Notes under the pieces: model-generated
Told to the model about the DNA's origin: nothing
The model's input: the letters and a program-made list of their open reading frames with translations, nothing else
Databases searched by the model: none
Position numbers and translations under genes: made by a program
Source: Ryuthela nishihirai
Lineage: Eukaryota > Arthropoda > Arachnida > Araneae > Heptathelidae
Direction: 5' to 3'
NCBI GenBank assembly: GCA_038380435.1
Contig: JAWZYU010000699.1
Span: 20,001 to 84,000 of the forward strand
DNA: 64,000 nucleotides
Part shown: positions 23,401 through 35,400 of the stretch, in pieces
Layout: every line of letters begins with the position of its first letter
Numbering within the stretch: the stretch's first letter is position 1

Positions 23401-26400
23401 TCACAATTGACCTAGTCTCCTTATTCCCATCCACTCCAGTTTTTGATGCCATCATGTTATTTCGGAAAAAAATTATTGAAGCACAAACATTTTCCCTTCC
23501 TGAAACCACTATTCATGAGGCTCTAAAACTTGTCACCAAAAACAATTTCCAGTTCAGCAACCAAATCTACAGGCAGGGCATAGGCCCTGCCTGTAGTAGC
23601 CCCCCCCCCCCCCCCCCCCCCCCCCATGGGCTCACCCCTTTCTGGCATCCTGTCCGAGATTTTCCTTCAAGACCTAGAAACAAAATTATTCAACTCAGTA
23701 GCAATTTTACCTGTATTCTGGTGTTGCTATGTTTAAGATATATTTTTAATTTGGAATGGCAGCAATGAGCAATTAAATTGCCTCATTGATTCTTCCATCA
23801 ATATCTATCCTACATTTTACAAATGAGGAAGAAAATAGCAGTGCCATCCCCTATTTAGATGATTTAGATGTTAGCCTTGACGATATCAGTATACCAAAAG
23901 CCTTCCTATGTCCTCTTTGTCATACACACAGACTCGTGCAGCCCGTGGGCGTACAAAATTGCAGCCTTCCATTCCCTCATCCATAAGGCCTTTGAGCAGT
24001 TGCTTCAAAAAGAAATTCAAAACATCCATTCCATTGCTGCATTCCCTGGCTTTCACCCAACAACAATAAAAAAGTTAATCAATAAATATAGAAATGAAAA
24101 CAGAAGAGATTCAGCTCTCCTCCCAATCACCGACTTCGAACATGCAACCTTTGCCATACCTATATCTTACGTTCCTGTTCCATGTGAATCAGTCTGCAAA
24201 TTACTCATAGCCCAAAATATCAAAAAAAATTTCAGCCCGTTCCAAATCTGCAAAAAATTATCAAAAGGGGCAGAGACAAATTTAGCCTACTTCAAAAATT
24301 GCGTGTATACCGATTTCCTCTACATTTGCCAGATAATTCGTTTGTCTACTACATCAGAAAAACCATACATTCTCTACAAGAGAGGTTCGCAGAGCATCAA
24401 ACAGATGTCAGCTAAAAGAAGCTAACAATAATCACTGCCGAGCTAGCAGTACAACAAGCAGGAACTGGAGCACGCCACACTGTTTGTTCATGCATCCACT
24501 TTTCTACAGAACCATAGTTCACATGGCTATTGAAATAATGATCTCGCCCGTTCTCACCTGCAATCAAGACACTCAAATCATCTTTCATGACATGTGGAAA
24601 GAAGCTCGAAACAACCCTAATGTCATCATATAGTGTCACTTCACTAAAGACGGAGGAGCGCAGTCCTTGCTTCAAAAAGCTTCCGAGTTTTCTCCTAAAA
24701 ACTTTTAACATGCAAATAGTCTGAAGGATAAAGTTTAATTTTATTGCTCAATGATAGAGAATTTTAGGTTATTTTTAATTATTATACTTTGCAGATCAGC
24801 AATAGTTTCTGCTGTATATGTAATAGCAGTATCATCAGCAAAACTGTTAATCTTACCATTAAGTTTTTAAAGAGCAGAAATAGTTTGCTTTTTTGTAAAT
24901 AGAAATCATGACTTTTTTTTACCTATCAGGAAATACACCACTTGCAAGCGATAAATTAAAAATATACGTCAATGGTGTAACAATATAATTAAAACTTTTT
25001 TTTATAATTGTTGGAATGAAGTCATCATCTCCTGGACTCCTATTTTCCATAATATGATTAGCAATATCTTGAATCTCTTCTTCAGTAGTTGGAATTAAAA
25101 AAATGGAATTGCTATGCCTAGTAAAATAATAAAATTTACAGTAGAGGTACACAGTGCAGTAATTAAAGTAAAGTAAATTAATTCTCTATGATACTGATAA
25201 ATGTTTTTAAGCACTTCGACACATGGACTATGATATCAAGTATCAATAATTATTAAAGAGAGATTTTACATACCAATGCCATAGAGGATGGGAAGTAACG
25301 GGAGCTTCTTGGAATGCTTTTGGTGAGAAATTTAAAATTCAATGTTCGTGCCAGCAAGTGACGTCTCAGTGGATTTTAAAATAATGATGACGGCTGCCAA
25401 TGGTCTACCCGCATTGGCGAATGAAATAATTATTTATACTTTTTGATAGCATAGAGTGCTTAAAAAGTTTTAGATCCACGACATGCGTTTCGCGCCGTTC
25501 CTATCAGCGCTTCATCAGGTGGGAAGTGAGGAACTTAATGTAGGAGAGGCAGTTGGTTGATGAGTGTGGGGAGGGGGGGTACCATAAATTGACATGTCAG
25601 TGGTTCAGCTCCGAGGATAGGAGTTATGTAAAGTGCAAGTGGTGGTAATGCGATCTGCATGTAACGGGGTTGGGAGAGGGTGTGGGATTATGGGAATCGC
25701 CAAGATCTGTGTATGTTGAGGGAAGCATCATTATTCGTATTTATAATGAGTGTACTCGTTATAAACTCATGAATGTACCCACTCATTATAAATACAAATG
25801 ATGCTTCCCTCAACATATGCAGATCTTGACGATTTCCCATAATCCCACACCCTCTCCCAACCCCCGTTACATACAGATCGCATTACCGCAATCTGCACTT
25901 CCGTCAACCTCTCCGATCCTCGGAGCTGAATCACTGACATGTCAATTTATGACACCCACCACTCCCCACGCTCACCAACCAACTGCCTCTCCTACATTAA
26001 GTTCCTCACTTCCCACCTGATGAAGCACCGATAGGAACGGCACGAAACGTGCGTCGTGGATCTAAAACTTTTTAAGCACTCTATGCTATCAAAAAGTATA
26101 AATAATTATTTCATTCGCCAATGTGGGTAGAATATTGGCAGCCGTCATCATTATTTTAAAATCCACCAAAACATCACTTGCCGGGACGAATGTCAAATTT
26201 TAAATTTCTCACCAAAAGCATTCCAAGAAGCTCCCGTTACTTCACATCCTCTACGGCATTGGTATGTAAATTCTCTCTTTAAAAATTATTGATACTTGAT
26301 AGCATAGTCCATGTGTCGAAGTGCTTAAAAACATTTAACAGTGTCATAGAGAATTAATTTACTTTACTTTAGTAATATAATTACTTACAGTATTTAAATT

Positions 26401-29400
26401 ACAGTTACCTTGGTTTCCACTCTCACTGTCTGGAATATGAACTAAATATGTATTAAAATCATTAACAATTTTTGCAGTTATTACTTTTTATTGGATCAGG
26501 ATTAGGAAATTTTTCTGACAGCTTTAGATTCCTTTTTATTATCTATTAAATTATTGATAAATTTCTATTGCTTTCTACTGTTGCCATTGCATTTAAGGAA
26601 TTGTGTTCTATGATATTATTTTTAGCAGGTATCAATAAAGTAGTAAGTCTATTTCTAACTATTTTGTAATTATCTTCATGTATAATATTGTGAGGATATT
26701 TCTTATGCTTCTTATATAATTTATCATTTACTATTTTTTTTTATATCATCTGTTTTCCATGGATTTTTACTTCTATCATTAGATTTTTTAATAGTATATT
26801 GTTTAGCATCTTCCTCCAATTCAGAGAATTTATCAATAAACAATTTGTAGCACAAATTGACATCATTAGTTTTTTTAAGTTCTTCCCATCCACAATTTAT
26901 TAGTTTTTCCCTTAATATTACGGAATTTATTTTATACACTACATTCAGAAATACTGACCGATTTTCGTTCCTCTTTCACTGATGTATATCAATTCTTATT
27001 CAAACAGGGTAATGATCAGCAATATCAGTATGTATAACAACTGTTCACACTACAATATTATATGTGTGTCTTACCAATATATGGTCCAAACATGAAACAC
27101 TAGTTTGAGTCTGTCTTTTAATTGCATCTAAATATGGTTGGAATCCATATGAAGGAAGCATATCCAAATATGTTTACATAATTATTATCAAGTAAAAGGT
27201 CAATATTAAGATCACCAATAAGTATAACTGCACTAAATAAAAATAAATACCTCCTCAAGCAGCTGCTTGCCACAGAGGTCTGACAGGAGCCTGTCAGTTT
27301 ATATGCCATAGTAGGAAGTCTGTGAGGATGGCAGGACCTCAGCAGGAAAACAACACGAAAATCCATGCCTTATCCGGGGGGCTCAAACCCAGGTCCCTTA
27401 GATCAGCAGACAAGCACACTAACCACTCGGCAATTACTATTTTTAATTAAATTTAAAGTCATTTAATTCATCTATAAACTGTTTTGGTGTGTAAACATGA
27501 GATCTGTATTCTGATTTGCATCATAATCAGGCCACAATAAACATAGCGATTCAGCAGTCATGAAGTCATTATTTTCGTTTAAAATAAAGTTGTATTTATC
27601 TTTTACAAAAACCAATATACCACCTGATTTGCTGTAATGCCTACATTTGTAAAATTTATTAAAATCGTTTAAGTTATATAAGAAAAATTTTATCTTTTAT
27701 CCATATCTCAGTCAATATAAGAATATCAACTTGATAATTCAAATAATCAATAATTGCTTCAATACTCTCAAATTTAAATCTTATACTTCTTACATTAATA
27801 TTAAGGATACATAATGATTCACTGTTGGAATCAAGATAAAAAAACCTTTAAGACATCGAAAGTAGTGCTATGAAACATATATATTCAGTATAAATATACT
27901 TGTTTAATATTCTATCCATATTGAACAATATTATTTATATCATCCTCATTTCTAACTCTCCATATTTTTTTCCTGTTTCGTTATGTCTCATAAATATTTT
28001 ACCATCTTTAACCCATATATATTTAAACCCAGATTTTCAGCCCCCCAATTTAGGCTTTATACAACTGCTTCATTGTAGGGGTCAAATGTTCATTTAAGAT
28101 AACACTGCAGACTTTTTAAATTTTACATCAATATCAGAACAATTAATACTAAATTTAGAAGCTTTATTAGAGCTTATCCATTTATCATGTATTACTTTGC
28201 TTTTAAATTTCACAATTAATGTTTTAATTTTATTTTTATTAACCGTTGGGATTTGATGTATAACTAGTATGTGTCATCCTTGTTAAATTCAACTTCAATT
28301 TTTTTCAGTAATTTTTGTCACAATTTTGGATAAGTCCTCATTAGGCTCTTCCGGAATGCCAATGATCTCTAAATGCTGACCTCTTTAATGCTGCTGTAGA
28401 TCATTCATCTGAAATTTTATGCAATTTTTCCCTTAGTTCTAAATTATTTTTTTCCAATGCACTATTTTTTTTAAGTCATTTGAATCTTGAGTGAGTGTGC
28501 TAATAGTGTCGTTTATTTCATCTAACAGGCAGTTTTGCCGAAGCAAATTCTGCAAAAACCTTGATTTCATTAATTATCAAAGTGTCTTTTTTTTATCTCT
28601 GATATCTCTTGTATGAGCCAATCCATTTTGTCAATTTCTACACTCCCTTCCTTATTGCTTAAACCTGAAGCTCTATTTTGCAAATTAGGTGTTGGTTTTG
28701 GAGTTTTACAAGGATTACATTTGAGTCTTATTTTTACAAGGATTACCATTGAGTCTTTTTTATTTTAGTTAAGGTTTTGTAGCCAGACTCCAAAAATTCA
28801 ACACGTACAACGAAAATCCCCTGCACATTCTCCTGAGCACTTAATAATCTCAGCTGCATCCAATATTCTGCCTTAGCAATAGGCACAGTTGACAGTAGCC
28901 ATTCCACTTATTCAACAGGCTACAAGTAATGCCAATAACAAATCCAAAGGGAGGGAGAGCACCTAATTAAGGATCATAAAAGTTCTTTTGATGGCTCACA
29001 GATGTAGCTGGGGAGAAGACATGAAACAAGGGCTTCATCAGGAGGAGACAAGCACAATATAATTTTACAAAACTTACCGGTCCTGTGGAAGCGCCGAAAG
29101 TCAGCAGACACTGCCCGGATCACAATTATCTCCTCCAAATGGCAGGAGAACAAAGAGAGCACATCCTTTCTCACACATACTATCTCACTTCCATGTGTTA
29201 TAATTGACTCCATAATGGATTGTTTACAGTTTTGGTCCAGCATATTGGATACACTTTGTAAAGTTAATATTTACTTTTTTAATTTAAACCTTAGTTTTCC
29301 TTTCAGTAGATTTAGTTTTGTAAATTGTTAATCTTTTTGCCAATTGATAAATATTGATTTTTCATAATTATGTTACATTGGATGGCTGGCCACAACTTGT

Positions 29401-32400
29401 TGCTGTGGATATTTTATTTAACATCATATTAGTTACATGTTAATTTTTATTTTATCATTTATAACTTTTCCAGTAAAACTTTGATCTAGTATCATTTTCT
29501 GAAAACAAATGACGTCTTGGATACAGAAGCAAATTTATTTCTATAGATTTATTTCCATGAGTTAGTGATATTTCAATTGGTTGATTTATCGATCTTTTTG
29601 AATTAGCTACATCGAATCACCAGCTTAAAAGTGGTTGCAGATATATTTAACATAATTTTTCTTTTATTATTTCTTGGGTTTTTAGTAAAAAGAAAAACTT
29701 TGAATTTATACCGTTTTCTAAAAAATGAATGAGTATTGGATATGGCTGCAAACTGAACTTCCTTGGCACGGAAATCAGTCCTCGTGTGGGAGAACAATTT
29801 CAGGGTTTTTTACCCCCTCCCCTTAGAAAAATTACAAGTTTTTGCTTATACTGAATGATTTTATTAAAAGTAGCAAACACATCCTCCCCCATGTCTCCTG
29901 TAATATTTCCAGGAGGCATGGGGGCACTCCTCAAAAACCCATGTCTCCTGGAAATATTTCCAGGAGACATGGGTTCGAATCCCACTCACAGCAAAACCAA
30001 TTTTTTTTCAGCTTATTATTTTGTGGTAATAAACTTTTGACTAGTGATTTAAATAAATGTAAATGTATGTAAGAGGTAACTAATATGTGTACCAAATCAT
30101 CAATTTAATGGCAATATTTTTGCATCTCTACAATTACATGTCATTTCCTAGCTTTTCCCTTACAGATTTCAACATACTAAACAATTAGAAAATAAAAATT
30201 TTATATAAAATATCATTATTAGTGTATCTAGTCACACAATTAAGATAATTTATTGTCATCTAAAATATTCCATTTGTATTATTAACAATCTAACAATAAA
30301 CTACAAATCTTATGCTTATGGATTAAATATAAATGAAAACTTACACAACACATTCATAGTTGTCTTCTCGAGCAGCAATGTGTCTGGAAAAAATGAACAA
30401 TAATAAAAATATTAAGCTCAATATTTCATAAGTATTGATCAATCATAAACCAATGTCTAATGTAAACATTAGATCTCAGCAAATTAAATAACGTTAAGCA
30501 GAGTACATTAATTAAAAAGTTTAATTCTCTAAATAACTGCAAAAATTAACCACTTTTACATTGTTTTAAAGAATTAAGATTTTTAATTAACATTAGGCCT
30601 TGTTTTTGCACAAGAACTTGCACTTTACATTAGTTCAGTTTTCAGAAATCTATTGCCTTATAATCACCATTTTTGAGCAAGCTTCTTAAAATATCAAAGA
30701 ACATAAAATTCAAAATTGCTATAAATATAAAATAAAACTTGAAAATAAGCTTTAAAAAAAAACGAATCTTTATATTGTGCATGTATTTCTTCACTTTTAT
30801 CCATTAGGTTGTTGTTTCCAGTTAATTATCCTTTTTCATACTGTAGTTAGTGGCGCACATAAATTTATGTTCGTATCAAAAAGCTGTTCAGCTGACTGAT
30901 AGTCAACTTTTACTGATAGTCAACCAATTAGACATTTATACCATAGGGCTAGTGGGGATGTACAATCTAGTCCTTTGATATCAATGGGCTTTTTTGCTAC
31001 ACAAATCCCCACAGATTCCATTTACCAATGCTAAAAGGTCACAGTGCTTTTACTGAATTTTAATTTGGGGCGTCCCCAGGGAAAAACACTAAATTTCAAT
31101 GTATTTTTACTAATAAGTGTACATCACAGAGTTCTACATAAATACTATACGACTATTTCTCAACTCATGGTCCATGGATATGTTTACAGGTGGTTAATGG
31201 AATATAAAGATTCTGGTAGTAAAAAAAAAAGTCTGGTAGTAATGGAATTCAAAGATTCCATTTACTACCAGATTCTGAATACAAATTATGAGAGCATTTA
31301 AGTATGCTTTTTAATCAGTGTTTTAAATGTTCATTAAAATTATTTCAAAATCTTGACAAATTTTGATTAAACTCCAAATGAAATTAAGATATTAACAGAA
31401 TCATTATCAAATGAACTTGAACCTCAACCAGAACATTTTATGACCATTGTGGAACCTCTGAAAAAATGCTGAAATACTGAAATTCTCATTTAAGGAGGCT
31501 ATGTGCTTCACAAATTTTTGACATTAAGTATATGTTTATTTTTATTTATTTTCTTGTTGTTTTATTTTTTCCCTTTCCCAAAGTTCTTTACAATAACACT
31601 AAAAGATTTTTATTATGAACACAATTATATATTACAATAATAAAGTTTAAAATTGTTTATAACTATTGTTTTGAGAGTGCATTAATATGCTTAAAAAGCT
31701 CTGCTAATTCACCAAACTGAGTTAATTATATGCAATTTTTTGGAAACCCAAAAATAGACTGTGGAATATTCCTTTACGAAAATGAGTAGGTTTGAATGAG
31801 TAAATGCATTTGCAGACAATATTCTTGAAGTTTTAAAAAATTTTTTATCAGATTCATTGAGTACATAAAATCAAAGTTCTATTAAAAACTATACATAGGT
31901 ATCTTAAATCTGAAGGAAATTATGATGACTGAAGTTATGATGAACCTCATATACCCAGTAAAAAACATTACTTAAAGAACTATTGGTACTACAATAAGAA
32001 CATATTTCTAAAACCTCAATGAAATACACTGGTTTCCATAAATTAAAGAAACTCAGAAAAATTATGATAAACAAAAAACTACATGAATGATTTTAATGAA
32101 ATTTGATGAAAACATGAATTACAATGGTAGTTTCAGAAGGCATAAAATATTTTACACTAGAAACATTTTATCAAAAAAAAGCACTTACAGGAACTTGTCC
32201 AAAAATGAGGTGTCAGAATGCAATGGTCAAAGTGCTTTAATATAGAGTGTAGTCACCTCTTATAGCAATGCACGCACAACAGCAATGTTCCATGTTGTTT
32301 ATGATGATGTCAATCAGCTCAATAGGGAGTAACGACCATTGTTCCTTTAAAGCAGTAATAAGCTCCCCTTTGTTTCAGGCAGTGGGTTGAGGGCAGCAAC

Positions 32401-35400
32401 ACATCTCCCTAGAGTAGAGGTTCTCAATGTGAGGTACACCATCAGAGCTCAAAAGTCGCTAGATCTAGTAACAAAGTTTTAACTATAACTATAGTTTTAT
32501 CTATCTATACAAGGGGTATGCCAGTTACACACACATTTCCAGGGGGTACATGAAGCATAAAAAGTTGAGAACCACTGCCTTAGAGCATCACACACATCTC
32601 AATCAGATTTAGGTCGGGAGATGAGAGAGATGCACATAATGGTCTCCTCTTGAAAGTATTGTGCCACTAGTTGAGCTCTGTGTGGACAAGCATATATCTT
32701 GTTAGATGAATGTTTCACTTATTACACCAGTGTAAGGATGTACATAAGGGTCCAGGATATCATCTCTACACCTTTGAGCATTGAGGTTCCCACTCATCGA
32801 CACATAGAGGTCTGTGCATCCACCTAAGGAAATGCCACCCCAAACACACATGCTACCTCCACCATAACTGTCTCTTTGATGGATGTTATTGGGATGATAG
32901 CAGGTACCTTGATCTCTCCATATCAAACAATGTCTGGAATCACTCTGCAAGCAATATCTGGATTCATCTGTGAAAAATACAGACCTCAATTGCTCTTCTG
33001 TCCAGTTAACATGTGTGCATGCCTAATTCAACAGCTCTCTCCTGTGACGTGAGGGGTATACAAAATTACTGGCCTTCTAGCGTACAGACCTCCCTCACGA
33101 AGCCTTCTATGCACAGTAGAAGCTGATACAACCCTCCCAGTGGCTGCTGCAAGAGAGGATCATAGCCAAGAGGGAGTAGACATCCTGTTCCTTCATGTTG
33201 TTAATCACAAATATCGGTCTTGTACAGTGGTTAACTCTAGCCCTTCCTCAGCTAAACCTCCAGATGCAGAATCCATGCTAAGAAATTGATTCCACAGTCT
33301 ATGGACCACAGAAGAACTCACATTCAGCCACTGTGCCTGTCTGACTGACTTTGGCCTGCTTCAAGCCAGCCAAAAGCTCTCCATCGCAGTTCATTTGGCA
33401 AATCATGTCTCGAAATCATTCCTACAAAATAGTTATTTTGAATTTCTTTACTCACATTTACAACACAAATAATGATCCACTCCAAAACAAAAACAGGTGT
33501 TTTTGTATGTTGCTATCCAATTATGCAAATTGATGCAACCTAGACTAATTTGCATACAATATGCTGACTCAACATTACTGTTTACATGAACAAGTTTGGT
33601 GAGGATCACACAATTTTTTGGAGAATTATCGTGATTTTTCTCATTTTCCCTTAATTTATGGAAACCAGTGTACATAAATCTAAAGCTTGCAAAACTTAGA
33701 AGAAATGGTGCAGGTAAAACTGTTTTAACAAGGAACATAAAAATATTCATTATTTTATAACTTTTAGGTAATTTACAGTGGATAATTATTATCCATCGCA
33801 ATTATACAAAAATTATTAACTATTTTGACTTTTAGGTAACTTACAGGGGAGAATCTCCGTGTTCATTGACTGCATTCAAACTACAACCAACATCCAAAAG
33901 TGTTTGTGCTATGTCAACATTTCCAGAATATGCTGCCCAATGTAGAGCAATATTTTGTTCCTACAAAAAGTTTAGCATAAAAACATCATTTCTACAATAC
34001 AAAATCTATATTTGAAGGATAAGAAAAATTTATATAATAAAAGTAATTGAGTCCATTTTATATATCACAAAATTTGAAAGAAAAATAGAAATAACAAATA
34101 ATATAATACTAACTATATACATTTTAACTTTGCTACATGCATTTAAGTAATACTAACTGATGCACATATTGCCAAATAGTTACCCGCATAATCTAAACTT
34201 GGAACAAATTACCATGTAAAGGTAAAAAATTAATCATACACATTTTTGGCTGTTTTAGAATTAAAAGTGTTCCTGAGGAGGGCTATAGTAGCTCATTATT
34301 AAATATAGATAAATTGTCTCTAAGAGCAATTTCCTATACTGGCTGGTGCAGATGACAGCTGTTAGCTGGGAATGTAAGTCCCATTATTCGCTCCTCCAGC
34401 ACTTTTGTTGTTAAATTGACAATATTGTTCATGTCACCACAGCTGCAGTTACCAGTCCTAGTTTCATTGAAGATTGCCGATCTCATTGATTTTCTGTTGA
34501 CTTTAAAGATGCTGTCCACTGGTGTTATGCAGTACATATCATTTGCAGTTGCACCTTCATAGTGGTGAGCTCGAGGACTGTTGCACATGATGAGCTGATT
34601 GATGAAATCAGCACTCCCTAGGGAATTCTTAAAATCCTTGGCATTTTTAACTAAACTGAACTTTAAAATTAATCTAAAATTCAACAGCAGCTTTGCTATG
34701 TTTCCTCCTTTCCTTCTCAGAATTTCAGACAGTATCATGACACAATGTTAAGAAATACATACAAGTCTCCTCTATTGTGTTATCAGCTGCTCACATCAGG
34801 AAACTTCATGCTGCTGGTAGGAGTGGAATTTTCGTGTTGCAGAGCAGATCTTTATACAAATTAATCATGATTGTTTCAGCGCACTGAAGTTAGAATTTAG
34901 TTTGTGATGCTATGAGTGGTTTATATATTAAATCATTTATTTTAAGTTTATTATCTATTATAATCTGTGCTAAAGAAGTGCTGGGTTTTTATTTTTAATA
35001 TCCTGTTGATGTTCTAATATCCGTTGTTTGTATGTATGACAGATTTTATTCCAATGTATTTGTTTCTACCATCCTGTTCGTTTTTGGGGGTCATGGATGT
35101 CAATATTATACCCCCTCCCCATGTTGAGGGTAGTTTATCATGATCATTTACTACTAACTCTTTTATACTTTTATTTATAATAAGTGGTAATCTAGTATCA
35201 TATTTTTTTTAATACATTACTTAAAATATTGGATATTCCAAGCATATGCAAAAAATGTGTGAATATTTAGGTTTTAATTCCTTAGGGTTGGGTTGCGACT
35301 CCTGTTGACTTTTATATCTTGCACTTTTGTCTAATTTTTTAATGATCTTATTCAGATAACCCATCTCTCTGGCAATTTTATAAATAAATTCTAATTCTTT

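Larger units (their letters stand above)
25144..26384. mobile_element. 1.2-kb inverted-repeat (foldback) element with two hammerhead motifs
   Basis: The left arm 25164-25752 and right arm 25780-26371 are near-complete inverse copies with a 27-base centre. Differences are scattered substitutions, many C-to-T or G-to-A. There is no coding capacity. It is inserted in the CR1/Jockey-group LINE. TTACAGTA at 25136-25143 and 26385-26392 may be its 8-bp target duplication, though the last bases at each end do not mirror each other. The hammerhead motif in each arm suggests kinship with Penelope-like long terminal repeats or retrozyme-like elements. Confidence 0.8.
24725..29245 (-). mobile_element. 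CR1/Jockey-group LINE, degraded, split by an inverted-repeat element and SINE-2
   Basis: Minus-strand order: a probable 5' region (29245-28900); an ORF1-like part with [18 protein letters not shown] (about 28360); endonuclease pieces [14 protein letters not shown] (about 27720), [13 protein letters not shown] (about 27600), [12 protein letters not shown] (about 27210), [10 protein letters not shown] (about 27080); and a linker [17 protein letters not shown] (about 26870). After the 25164-26371 inverted repeat come RT pieces [17 protein letters not shown] (about 25020), [12 protein letters not shown] and then [12 protein letters not shown] (about 24830). The stretch between the last two is deleted. 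The clade within the CR1/Jockey group is uncertain. Confidence 0.82.

Noticed and set aside
29020..29055. Third hammerhead (minus strand CTGATGAAGCCC...CATGTC)
   Set aside because: The CUGAUGA word is present but stem II and the GAAA core are missing; at most a decayed trace.
34334..34738. Open frame of 134 codons as a host gene
   Set aside because: Its CNSP...CHHCEG-like and [13 protein letters not shown] text fits the region before the GIY-YIG domain of Penelope-like proteins and it follows their RT in order, so it belongs to the transposon.
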